A stretch of DNA of 64,000 nucleotides, from positions 50,688,779 to 50,752,778 of the forward strand of contig NC_090319.1 of the NCBI RefSeq assembly GCF_040869045.1, in the 5' to 3' direction. The notes beneath the pieces were generated by a model that did not search any database, was not told where the DNA came from, and saw only the letters and a program-made list of their open reading frames with translations. This document shows positions 33,326-43,396 of this stretch, in pieces. The DNA is from Eurosta solidaginis (taxonomy: Eukaryota > Arthropoda > Insecta > Diptera > Tephritidae). Within the stretch, counting starts at the first letter, position 1, and every line of letters begins with the position of its first letter. Made by a program: the position numbers and the translations under genes.

Positions 33326-34037
33326 TGTCACGGATATTAGCATCACTAAATTATCCCATCACTAAGGCGATGCTAAGGCCATGCCAAGCAGTATTTACGT
33401 TAATAATCAAATCAAGTATACACATATATAGGCAGCCCAGAGAGATGTCACACACAGATGCATTTACTTATATGCCTATGTGCGCGCGAGAGACTGTAAA
33501 CTACAAACATTCACATCAATAATTCAATCTTTATGTATCTACATAAACGAATAAATAATTGCCTCTACACATATGTACGTATACGAGCAGCGGAGCGGCA
33601 ATGCACAAACACATGCATATATCTTATCTGAGTTGTCACAAGAGTGAGCAATAATTTGTGCACGTAGTTGTGGCTGGCGATTTTGTAGCCGAAACAACTA
33701 GTAAGTTCTGGAAATCGAAGAGCCTAGAAGTATGCAGCGTAAACTATAAAAGCGGCGCCAGCGAGTAAGAAGTAATTCAGTTTGATTTGAATTGTCAAGC
33801 AGTTACGAGTAAGACGATATCTAGCGAGCAATAGCACTATTATTTTGAAAGTCAGTTTCCTTTAAGATATCAGTTTGGTTATTAAGCTATTCGTTGCACA
33901 GTTTGAGTGTTATTGTGAAGTACTTAATAAAGGCCATTTTTCCATCATTCAATATTGGAGTTATTTATTCAACAGTTTAGTGATTCGAACTTAGCAGAGG
34001 ATTGCAAATAAGAGGATTTGCAAGTAAATTCGTTACA
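33326..34037 (+). repeat. Element 1 5' LTR (712 bp)
   Basis: Begins TGTCACGGATATTAGC and ends AAATTCGTTACA. It contains a TATA box, TATAAAAG at 33745-33752, an initiator-like ATTCAGTTT about 30 bp downstream, and a polyadenylation signal AATAAA at 33926-33931. I found no difference from the 3' LTR. Confidence 0.95.
33745..33784 (+). promoter_or_regulatory. Element 1 core promoter (TATA and initiator)
   Basis: TATAAAAG followed at the usual distance by ATTCAGTTT, an arthropod-type initiator. This places the start of R, and of the genomic RNA, near 33778. The same sequence in the 3' LTR is at 39566-39605. Confidence 0.65.
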
Positions 34038-34039
34038 AT

Positions 34040-34051
34040 TGGTGTCAGAAG
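34040..34051 (+). other. Element 1 primer-binding site
   Basis: TGGTGTCAGAAG lies two bases after the 5' LTR, where minus-strand DNA synthesis is primed by a tRNA 3' end. From memory the sequence resembles leucine-type primer sites; the tRNA is not proven here. Confidence 0.7.
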
Positions 34052-34090
34052 AGGAATTGTTGAATAAATTCCGAAGATTGGGAATACAAC

Positions 34091-35539
34091 TTGGACATGG
34101 CAAAGTTCAGTGAATTGAAGATCCAGCAACTGAAAAAGGAGTTGGAAAACCGTGGATTAAATACAACTGGCAATAAGATCGAACTTCAAGCACGGCTACG
34201 AGAGGTAATGGAGTCGCAAGGAATTGATGTCGACGAGTTTGTCTTTTATCCTGATGGGGACGAAACAACAACAAAAATGGAAGAGAAAAACGAAACATCG
34301 CAGACAGTTACGAGCACAGACTTGAACATGATATTGGCTGCAATAACTGCTCAAACATCGACAGTGGCATCTCAGCTGGAATCGCAGGAGACACGTTTAA
34401 CATCCAAGATGGAAGAACAGAAAACGTATATGTCATCTCAACTAGAAGAACAGAAAACGTATATGTCATCTCAACTAGAAGAACAGAAAACGTATATGTC
34501 ATCACAGATGGAATCCCAAGAGACACGTATAACATCAAAGATTGAAGCACAAGAAACGCGTATTTCGGAAATGTCAGCACAAATTTCAGCACAGATATCA
34601 TCTCAGATCTCCACACAACTAGAAGAGCAGGAAGCCCGTATATCATCTAAACTGGAAGCGCATATGGAAGAAAAACTAACCCAGTTTCATGAAGGCTTCA
34701 GTGGTCGACAGGATAAAATCGAGGCCGAGGTGGATGCTTTGAGAGGACGTATCGAGCAGTTACAACTAAATCGTCCAGCAGTTTCAGCGAGTAATCCAAA
34801 GGTAAAAACACCATCCTTTGACGGTTCTGTTCCTTTCCAGGTCTTTAAGCTACAGTTTGAGAAGACCGCAGCAGTGAACAACTGGAATGTGGAAGATAAA
34901 GTTGCAGCTCTGTTCGTGGCATTGAAAGGGCCAGCAGCCGAAATCCTACAGACGATTCCCGAAGGAGAGCGGAACAACTATGAAGCATTGATGGCTGCTG
35001 TAGAACGACGTTACGGAAGCGAGCATAGAAAACAGATATTCCAAATTGAGTTGCAAAACCGCTACCAAAAAGCAAATGAGACATTGCAGGAGTTTGCTTC
35101 AGATGTTGAAAGGTTGGCTCATCTCGCAAATGCGGACGCACCCGTGGAATACACCGAGAGGGTAAAAATCCAGAGTTTTATAAATGGCATACGAGACGTG
35201 GAAACGAAGCGAGCTACATACGCGAACCCAAAACTGACATTTGCTGAAACGGTATCACATGCATTGACTCAGGAAACTGCCGCCCTATTGAGTAAACCAG
35301 CATATAAGGCTCATCGTGTAGAAGTAGAAAGGCCAGAATGGGTAGACACAATTTTGGAAGCACTGAAGGGATCACAACAGAAAAATGCCGGAGTTATTAA
35401 ATGTTTCAAGTGCGGCAACCCAGGTCATATTGCACGACATTGCAGCACCGGTGCCAATAGCTCCAACAATGTGGGTGGCCGTAAACGCAGAGCTGAAGGA
35501 GATGAGCAAATCTCCAAGTCCACTCAATCGTTAAACTAA
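34091..35539 (+). CDS. gag: Element 1 Gag with N-terminal SAP domain
   Basis: 482 codons, ATG at 34091. Residues 4-40 form a SAP domain (LKIQQLKKELENRGL, then GNK.EL..RL), a DNA-binding helix-extension-helix uncommon in Gag. Residues 80-230 are a long coiled coil, with an 11-residue unit EEQKTYMSSQL repeated three times at 34420-34518 as 33-bp DNA repeats. The capsid region follows (about 235-420; FDGSVPFQVFKLQFE, RRYGSEHRKQIFQIEL). A single CCHC zinc knuckle, CFKCGNPGHIARHC, is at residues 438-451, then a basic stretch. Gag packages the RNA and forms the particle. The stop at 35537-35539 sits directly on a -1 slippery site that gives access to pol. Confidence 0.93.
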   Translation: MDMAKFSELKIQQLKKELENRGLNTTGNKIELQARLREVMESQGIDVDEFVFYPDGDETTTKMEEKNETSQTVTSTDLNMILAAITAQTSTVASQLESQETRLTSKMEEQKTYMSSQLEEQKTYMSSQLEEQKTYMSSQMESQETRITSKIEAQETRISEMSAQISAQISSQISTQLEEQEARISSKLEAHMEEKLTQFHEGFSGRQDKIEAEVDALRGRIEQLQLNRPAVSASNPKVKTPSFDGSVPFQVFKLQFEKTAAVNNWNVEDKVAALFVALKGPAAEILQTIPEGERNNYEALMAAVERRYGSEHRKQIFQIELQNRYQKANETLQEFASDVERLAHLANADAPVEYTERVKIQSFINGIRDVETKRATYANPKLTFAETVSHALTQETAALLSKPAYKAHRVEVERPEWVDTILEALKGSQQKNAGVIKCFKCGNPGHIARHCSTGANSSNNVGGRKRRAEGDEQISKSTQSLN

Positions 35540-35572
35540 AGCGAGTCAGCCGCAAGGGGCGACAGCTGGCTC
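35530..35572 (+). promoter_or_regulatory. Element 1 programmed -1 frameshift signal
   Basis: The heptamer G TTA AAC (35530-35536) is in the gag phase and ends just before the TAA stop. After a 6-nt spacer, GAGTCAGC (35543-35550) pairs with GCTGGCTC (35565-35572), 8 bp with one G-U, and an inner CGC/GCG can extend the stem. Slipping by -1 leads exactly into the pol frame, which is open from 35506. All parts (heptamer, spacing, stem, phase) are seen in the sequence; its activity is inferred. Confidence 0.8.
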
Positions 35573-35646
35573 CCTCAATTGAATGCCCCATAATCTCTAT
35601 CTCACAAATTGGAAGAAGGTCAAACAATCTTACGGTCGGAGGACAT

Positions 35647-38600
35647 GTGGATGGAAAGAAACGTTTACTGACTGTAGATACGGGTGCATCTCATTCCATC
35701 ATTCGAGCGGATTTAGTCAACAAGGAGATAACACCATTGCATGGAGCAAGATTGCGTACAGCCACTGGAGAAGACAGCACGGTTCTAGGAAAAGTATCAT
35801 GTGAAGTCGCAATTGGGAACGCCACGGTAGTACACAATTTTATAGTGGCAGAGATTGTTGACGAAATCATAATTGGAGTGGACTTCTTAATCGACCAGGG
35901 CATCAAGATCGACATGCAAAGCAAGACGATGCGATATAAGAACATGGATGTATCACTTAATTTCGGCTACGAGAGAGGCTACAGCAGTAAACGAGTGCTG
36001 GTAGAAGAGAGTCAGCGAATACCACCAAAATCCGAAGCAGTCATCTGGGCAAAGGTTGATGGAGATTGTGGGACAAACAAATTGTGGGTTGTCGAAGCAG
36101 CAAACAAATCAGCACTGAACATACTTGTAGGAAAAACCCTGGCTATGACAAAACAAGATGGACGTATTCCGGTAAGAGTACTCAATGAGTTCAATTCACC
36201 ACTCAAACTGACTAAAGGAGCTATTTTGGGAAGATGCCAAGAGGCTGAAGTAGTTATTAACTGTGAACAGCTCCAGGAACACGTTTCAGCTAGTAATACT
36301 AATCTTTCAAATGACATCACGGCATGGACGCAGGGGCTAGGGGAAGCATATCAGAGTAAGGCAAAGCAACTGCTCCTAAAGTACGCGAACATATTTGACC
36401 AGGATGGTTCTAAACCAGGCCGCACCAACGTTGTGAAACATCAAATTGACACTGGAGATGCGAGGCCGATCCGTCAAGCTCCACGTAGTGTTCCACTGGC
36501 GAAGCGGGAAGTTGTGAGTCAAATTATACAAGAATTGAGCGACAGCGGCGTCATCGAACCATCAGCTAGTCCCTGGAGCTCACCGGTAGTACTTGTAAAG
36601 AAAAAGGATGGAAAAATGAGGTTTTGCGTGGACTACCGGAAGTTGAATGACGTTACGAAAAAGGATAGCTACCCATTGCCAAGAATTGACGACACTCTGG
36701 ACTCGCTCTCTGGTACGAAATGGTTTTCCACACTGGACTTGAAAAGCGGCTACTGGCAAGTGGAGGTAAATGAGGAAGACAAAGAGAAAACAGCCTTCAG
36801 CGTCGGAGATGGTCTTTGGCAATTTACAGTAATGCCCTTTGGACTATGTAATGCACCAGCTACTTTCGAGAGACTCATGGATCAGGTATTGAAAGGACTA
36901 CATTGGAAAACATGCTTGGTGTACCTGGACGACATCATCGTATTGGGCAAGAATTTCGATGAACATCTTAAGAACTTGGAGGAAGTTTTCCAAAGAATAG
37001 CTGGCGCTGGTCTGAAGTTAAGTCCCAAAAAGTGTGCGCTGTTTAAAAAGGAAGTAAATTATTTGGGTCACACGGTAACGACAGAGGGCATATGCACTGC
37101 GAACGAAAAGATAGAGGCTGTAAAGGATTGGCCAAGACCACAGAACCTACATGAATTAAGAAGTTTCCTTGGGCTGTGCACATATTACCGCCGATTTGTA
37201 CAAAATTTTTCCAGCGTAGCCCATAGCCTCCATGAGCTTACAAGAAAAAATAAAGCTTTTGAATGGAAGAAGGAGCAAGAAGTGGCTTTCCAAACATTGA
37301 AGGAGCGTTTGTGCACTGCCCCAATGTTAGCATATCCGATTCCAGGAGCAACATTTATTCTAGATACAGATGCGAGTGGATATGCTATAGGAGGCGTTTT
37401 ATCACAACTGGTCGATGGACAGGAGAAGGTAGTTGCATATTACAGCCGTTCGATTGGAAAACCAGAGAGGAACTACTGCGTTACGCGGAGAGAGCTGTTG
37501 GCATTGGTAGAGTGCGTTAAACATTTTCACAAATACCTCTACGGCCAGCGATTCCGTGTCAGGACAGATCACGCAGCTTTAAAATGGCTACTGCAGTTCC
37601 GTAATCCGGAAGGACAATTGGCACGGTGGATCGAGCGACTACAAAGCTATAACTTTTCCATTGAGCATCGAAAAGGTAGTACCCATGGAAATGCCGATGC
37701 AATGTCACGAAGACCATGTAGTTTGGAATGCAAGCACTGTTCAAAAGCCGAGGCTAAAGAAGAAATTATAGACGTCCGGCTAATGACTATAACATGTACA
37801 GATGAATGGGACAAGGAACAGCTAAGAAAGTGCCAGCTAGAAGATGCAGATCTGTCACGTGTTATGCAAGGTCTCGAACGAAATGAAAGACCAAACAGAG
37901 AAGAGATGTCAGCAGAGAGTCCCATTGCGAAGTCATATTGGGCACAGTGGAACAGTTTAGAATTGATATCCGGTTGCCTTCATCGAGTATGGGAGAGTGA
38001 GGATGGTAAATACAATAATAAACTGATTGTTGTTCCCAGAAAGAGGATTCCTGATGTGCTCAGCGAGCTGCATAATGGTCCAAGCGGAGGTCATCTTGGA
38101 ATCACGAAGACGCTCGAGAAGATTAAACAGAGATTCTATTGGGTTGGTTGCCGTCAGTCGGTCACTGAGTGGATTGCGAACTGCGAGGTTTGCAGCAGAG
38201 CGAAAGGGCCCAGAACACGAAGTCATGGCCAGATGAAGCAATATAACTCAGGCGCGCCATTTGAAAGGATCGCCATGGATGTCGCAAGTCCATTTCCTAC
38301 TAGCAACCGCGGAAACAAATACGTACTGGTGGTTATGGATTATTTCAGTAAATGGCCAGAGGTATACCCAATCCCAAACCAAGAAGCAGAAACAGTAGCA
38401 GAAGTGGTTAAAAACGAATGGGTTGCAAGGTATGGTGTACCAATGGAGTTACATTCTGACCAAGGCAGGAATTTTGAATCAGCTGTGTTCCAAGAAATGT
38501 GCAAGAAGCTGGGCATTCGGAAAACACGGACAACTGCATTGCATCCTCAGTCCGATGGTATGGTGGAACGTTTCAATAGAACATTGGAGGAGCATTTAAG

Positions 38601-39135
38601 GAAAGTAGTAGACAAGTACCATAAGGACTGGGATACACACATATCATTATTCTTGATGGCCTACCGATCGGCAGTACATGACACAACGGGCCAAACTCCC
38701 GCAAAGGTAATTTTTGGCAATGACCTTCGACTGCCAGCTGATTTGAAGTATGGGATAGATGTCGATGCGGAGAGGAATGTCAAGAAATCCACTGGTGTTT
38801 TGGAAGAAGAGCTGAGAGAGATACACAATCTGGTAAGGCAACGAGCAAAGATTATGAGTGACAAGATGAAAGCAAGGTACGATAAAGCAATTAATTCGGA
38901 AGGGTTTCAGGAAGGAGATTTGGTGCTGCTATACAACCCACAACGAAAAAAAGGTTTGTCCCCAAAATTGCAGTGTAACTGGGAAGGTCCATACAAAGTT
39001 GTAAAACGAATCAACGATGTAGTGTACCGCATACAAACCATCGGTAAACCACGAACCAAAATGAAGGTGGTCCATTTGGAAAGGCTAGCAACGTTTAGAT
39101 CGAGAGATTTGTCTGATCGGGACGATCAGACTTAG
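35647..39135 (+). CDS. pol: Element 1 Pol: protease, RT, RNase H, integrase
   Basis: 1162 codons from the first listed start (GTG 35647), but the frame is open from 35506, and translation most likely enters by -1 frameshifting from gag. Order: protease (VDTGASHS, about 10-17; IIGVDFL, about 75); reverse transcriptase (LDLKSGYWQ about 363, MPFGLCNAP about 396, catalytic YLDD at 426-429); RNase H (DTDASG about 572, TDHAALKWL about 640); integrase with HHCC zinc site (H-x6-H about 809-815, C-x2-C about 848) and DDE triad D878, D938, E974 (35 residues between the last two). The C-terminus has a GPY/F-type module (WEGPYKVVKRI). This is the Gypsy order. The stop is 11 bp before the 3' LTR. No breaks seen. 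Confidence 0.95.
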   Translation: MDGKKRLLTVDTGASHSIIRADLVNKEITPLHGARLRTATGEDSTVLGKVSCEVAIGNATVVHNFIVAEIVDEIIIGVDFLIDQGIKIDMQSKTMRYKNMDVSLNFGYERGYSSKRVLVEESQRIPPKSEAVIWAKVDGDCGTNKLWVVEAANKSALNILVGKTLAMTKQDGRIPVRVLNEFNSPLKLTKGAILGRCQEAEVVINCEQLQEHVSASNTNLSNDITAWTQGLGEAYQSKAKQLLLKYANIFDQDGSKPGRTNVVKHQIDTGDARPIRQAPRSVPLAKREVVSQIIQELSDSGVIEPSASPWSSPVVLVKKKDGKMRFCVDYRKLNDVTKKDSYPLPRIDDTLDSLSGTKWFSTLDLKSGYWQVEVNEEDKEKTAFSVGDGLWQFTVMPFGLCNAPATFERLMDQVLKGLHWKTCLVYLDDIIVLGKNFDEHLKNLEEVFQRIAGAGLKLSPKKCALFKKEVNYLGHTVTTEGICTANEKIEAVKDWPRPQNLHELRSFLGLCTYYRRFVQNFSSVAHSLHELTRKNKAFEWKKEQEVAFQTLKERLCTAPMLAYPIPGATFILDTDASGYAIGGVLSQLVDGQEKVVAYYSRSIGKPERNYCVTRRELLALVECVKHFHKYLYGQRFRVRTDHAALKWLLQFRNPEGQLARWIERLQSYNFSIEHRKGSTHGNADAMSRRPCSLECKHCSKAEAKEEIIDVRLMTITCTDEWDKEQLRKCQLEDADLSRVMQGLERNERPNREEMSAESPIAKSYWAQWNSLELISGCLHRVWESEDGKYNNKLIVVPRKRIPDVLSELHNGPSGGHLGITKTLEKIKQRFYWVGCRQSVTEWIANCEVCSRAKGPRTRSHGQMKQYNSGAPFERIAMDVASPFPTSNRGNKYVLVVMDYFSKWPEVYPIPNQEAETVAEVVKNEWVARYGVPMELHSDQGRNFESAVFQEMCKKLGIRKTRTTALHPQSDGMVERFNRTLEEHLRKVVDKYHKDWDTHISLFLMAYRSAVHDTTGQTPAKVIFGNDLRLPADLKYGIDVDAERNVKKSTGVLEEELREIHNLVRQRAKIMSDKMKARYDKAINSEGFQEGDLVLLYNPQRKKGLSPKLQCNWEGPYKVVKRINDVVYRIQTIGKPRTKMKVVHLERLATFRSRDLSDRDDQT

Positions 39136-39146
39136 GTGGAGGGCAG
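39134..39146 (+). other. Element 1 polypurine tract
   Basis: AGGTGGAGGGCAG lies directly before the TG of the 3' LTR and overlaps the pol stop codon by two bases. It is the expected primer for plus-strand DNA synthesis. Confidence 0.8.
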
Positions 39147-39858
39147 TGTCACGGATATTAGCATCACTAAATTATCCCATCACTAAGGCGATGCTAAGGC
39201 CATGCCAAGCAGTATTTACGTTAATAATCAAATCAAGTATACACATATATAGGCAGCCCAGAGAGATGTCACACACAGATGCATTTACTTATATGCCTAT
39301 GTGCGCGCGAGAGACTGTAAACTACAAACATTCACATCAATAATTCAATCTTTATGTATCTACATAAACGAATAAATAATTGCCTCTACACATATGTACG
39401 TATACGAGCAGCGGAGCGGCAATGCACAAACACATGCATATATCTTATCTGAGTTGTCACAAGAGTGAGCAATAATTTGTGCACGTAGTTGTGGCTGGCG
39501 ATTTTGTAGCCGAAACAACTAGTAAGTTCTGGAAATCGAAGAGCCTAGAAGTATGCAGCGTAAACTATAAAAGCGGCGCCAGCGAGTAAGAAGTAATTCA
39601 GTTTGATTTGAATTGTCAAGCAGTTACGAGTAAGACGATATCTAGCGAGCAATAGCACTATTATTTTGAAAGTCAGTTTCCTTTAAGATATCAGTTTGGT
39701 TATTAAGCTATTCGTTGCACAGTTTGAGTGTTATTGTGAAGTACTTAATAAAGGCCATTTTTCCATCATTCAATATTGGAGTTATTTATTCAACAGTTTA
39801 GTGATTCGAACTTAGCAGAGGATTGCAAATAAGAGGATTTGCAAGTAAATTCGTTACA
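39147..39858 (+). repeat. Element 1 3' LTR (712 bp)
   Basis: Same length and, as far as I can read, same sequence as the 5' LTR; TATA at 39566, AATAAA at 39747. It is followed by the CTAT target duplication. Confidence 0.95.
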
Positions 39859-42800
39859 CTATTTTTATACCTTTCATGAAAATGAAATGGTATATTAATT
39901 TCGTCACGAAACCGAAAATTGTAAGTCCTTAAAGGAAAATAGATAGACCCACCATTAAGTATACCGAAATAATCAGGTTGAAGAGCAGAGTTGATTTAGC
40001 CATGTCCGTCTGTCCGTCTGTCCGTCTGTCTGTTTGTATGCAAACTAGTCCCTCAATTTTTGAGATATCTTGATAAAATTTGGTGAGCGGATGTATTTGG
40101 GTGTCCGATTAGACATTTGTCGGAACCGACCGGATCGGACCACTATATCATATATCCTCCATACAACCGATTTTTCAGAAAAAGAGGAGTTTTGTAATAT
40201 CTTACCCAATTTAACAGATTGAAGCTTCAAACTGCACCATATATTTTCGTATATTGCACATATTGTTGCCTGAAAAAATTGATGAGATCGGTCGTATATA
40301 TAGTATATATCCCCCACAACTGATTGTTCAGATAAGGAACTTTTCGTAATTACTGCCCCATTTTAAGAGCTAGAGGCTTCAAATTTCAACGAATGCTTAG
40401 GTATATAGCATTTATTGTTGTCTGAAAAAATCATAAAGATCGGTGGTATATATAGTATATATATGGTGGTATATATAGTATATATATATAGTATATATAT
40501 ATATATTTTCGCAAATTTTAGCCCCATTTTAACAGCTAGAAGCTTCAAATTTCACCGAATACTTACGTATATAGCATATATTGTTGTCTGAAAAAATCAT
40601 AGAGATCGGTTGTATATATAGTATATATCTCATACAACCGATTGTTCAGATAAGAAACTTTTCGCAATATCTACCCCATTTTAACAGCTATAAGCTTCAA
40701 ATTTCACCGATTGCTTACGTATATAGCATATATTGTTGTTTGAAAAATCATAGAGATCGGTTGTATATATAGTATATATCTCATACAACCGATTGTTCAG
40801 ATAAGAAACTCTTCGCAAATTCTACCCCATTTTAAAAGCTAGAAGCTTCAAATTTCACCAAATGCTTACGTATATAGCATATATTGTTGTCTGAAAAAAT
40901 CATAGAGATCGGTTGTATATATAGTATATATCTCATACAACCGATTGTTCAGATAAGAAACTTTTCGCAATATCTACCCCATTTTAACAGCTATAAGCTT
41001 CAAATTTCACCGATTGCTTACGTATATAGCATATATTGTTGTTTGAAAAAATCATAGAGATCGGTTGTATATATAGTATATATCTCATACAACCGATTGT
41101 TCAGATAAGAAACTTTTCGCAATTTCTCCCCATTTTAACAGCTATAAGCTTCAAATTTCACCGATTGCTTACGTATATAGCATATATTGTTGTCTGAAAA
41201 AATCATAGAGATCGGTTGTATATATAGTATATATCTCATACAACCGATTGTTCAGATAAGAAACTTTTCGCAATATCTACCCCATTTTAACAGCTATAAG
41301 CTTCAAATTTCACCGATTGCTCTCGTATATAGAATATATTGTTGTCTGAAAAAATCATAGAGATCGGTTGTATATATAGTATATATCTCATACAACCGAT
41401 TGTTCAGATAAGAAACTGTTCGCAATTTCTACCCCATTTTAACAGCTATAAGCTTCAAATTTCACCGATTGCTTACGTATATAGCATATATTGTTGTCTG
41501 AAAAAATCATAGAGATCGGTTGTATATATAGTATATATCTCATACAACCGATTGTTCAGATAAGAAACTTTTCGCAATATCTACCCCATTTTAACAGCTA
41601 TAAGCTTCAAATTTCACCGATTGCTTTCGTATATAGCATATATTGTTGTCTGAAAAAATCATAGAGATCGGTTGTATATATAGTATATATCTCATACAAC
41701 CGATTGTTCAGATAAGAAACTGTTCGCAATTTCTACCCCATTTTAACAGCTATAAGCTTCAAATTTCACCGATTGCTTACGTATATAGCATATATTGTTG
41801 TCTGAAAAAATCATAGAGATCGGTTGTATATATAGTATATATCTCATACAACCGATTGTTCAGATAAGAAACTTTTCGCAATATCTACCCCATTTTAACA
41901 GCTATAAGCTTCAAATTTCACCGATTGCTTTCGTATATAGCATATATTGTTGTCTGAAAAAATCATAGAGATCGGTTGTATATATAGTATATATCTCATA
42001 CAACCGATTGTTCAGATAAGAAACTGTTCGCAATTTCTACCCCATTTTAACAGCTATAAGCTTCAAATTTCACCGATTGCTTACGTATATAGCATATATT
42101 GTTGTCTGAAAAAATCATAGAGATCGGTTGTATATATAGTATATATCTCATACAACCGATTGTTCAGATAAGAAACTTTTCGCAATATCTACCCCATTTT
42201 AACAGCTATAAGCTTCAAATTTCACCGATTGCTTTCGTATATAGCATATATTGTTGTCTGAAAAAATCATAGAGATCGGTTGTATATATAGTATATATCT
42301 CATACAACCGATTGTTCAGATAAGAAACTGTTCGCAATTTCTACCCCATTTTAACAGCTATAAGCTTCAAATTTCACCGATTGCTTACGTATATAGCATA
42401 TATTGTTGTCTGAAAAAATCATAGAGATCGGTTGTATATATAGTATATATCTCATACAACCGATTGTTCAGATAAGAAACTTTTCGCAATATCTACCCCA
42501 TTTTAACAGCTAGAAGCTTCAAATTTCACCGAATACTTACGTATATAGCATATATTGTTGTCTGAAAAAATCATAGAGATCGGTTGTATATATAGTATAT
42601 ATCTCATACAACCGATTGTTCAGATAAGAAACTGTTCGCAATATCTACCCCATTTTAACAGCTATAAGCTTCAAATTTCACCGATTGCTTTCGTATATAG
42701 CATATATTGTTGTCTGAAAAAATCATAGAGATCGGTTATATATATTATTATATATCTCATACAACCCATTGTTCAGATAAGAAACTTTGCGCAATATCTA

Positions 42801-43396
42801 CCCCATTTTAACAGCTATAAGCTTCAAATTTCACCGATTGCTTTCGTATATAGCATATATTGTTGTCTGAAAAAATCATAGAGATCGGTTGTATATATAG
42901 TATATATCTCATACAACCGATTGTTCAGATAAAAAACTGTTCGCAAAATCTAATATATATATTATGGGGTAGATTTTAACAGCTATAAGCTTCAAATTTC
43001 ACCGATTGCTTTCGTATACAGCATATATTGTTGTCTGAAAAAATCATAGAGATCGGTTGTATATATAGTATATATCTCATACAACCGATTGTTCAGATAA
43101 GAAACTTTGCGCAATTTCTGCCCCGTTTTAACAAAAATTTCACAAAATGCTTACGTATATAGCATATATTGTTGTCTGAAAAAATCATAGGGATCGGTGG
43201 TATATATATTATATACTTCATATAAACTGTCATTTTTGCCCCTTTTTTACGGCTAGAAGCTTCAAAATTCATCAAATTTCATCAAATAGTTACGTTTACG
43301 TCATATATTTTTGAAATACGTGATTCGTAGTCATAGTTTTTACATGCAGACCACAAAAAACGTGAAGCTTTGCATCCTCACACAGATTACCTACCT
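39859..43396 (+). mobile_element. Helentron-like concatemer, unit 2
   Basis: About 3.54 kb: head from ATTTTTATACCTTTCATG, about 19 monomers of ~152 bp, tail ending CACACAGATTACCTACCT. In the core (41.3-42.5 kb) the monomers alternate in type: one with TTTTCGCAATATC and CTTTCG, the next with TGTTCGCAATTTC and CTTACG, giving a ~304-bp dimer. One monomer at about 42945-42980 carries a small inverted insertion. Confidence 0.8.

Larger units (their letters stand above)
33326..39858 (+). mobile_element. Element 1: complete Gypsy-type LTR retrotransposon
   Basis: A full 6533-bp element: LTR, primer-binding site, gag, pol, polypurine tract, LTR. Both ends are TG...CA and it is flanked by CTAT (33322-33325 and 39859-39862). 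The empty site CCTACCTATTTTTATACC can be read at the other unit junctions (about 43391 and 52261). The LTRs look identical and both frames are intact, so the insertion must be recent and the element may still be active. There is no env frame. Confidence 0.95.

Noticed and set aside
39136..39146. Room for an env gene in element 1 or 2
   Set aside because: Only 11 bp separate the pol stop from the 3' LTR in element 1, and pol runs into the LTR in element 2; neither has a third frame.
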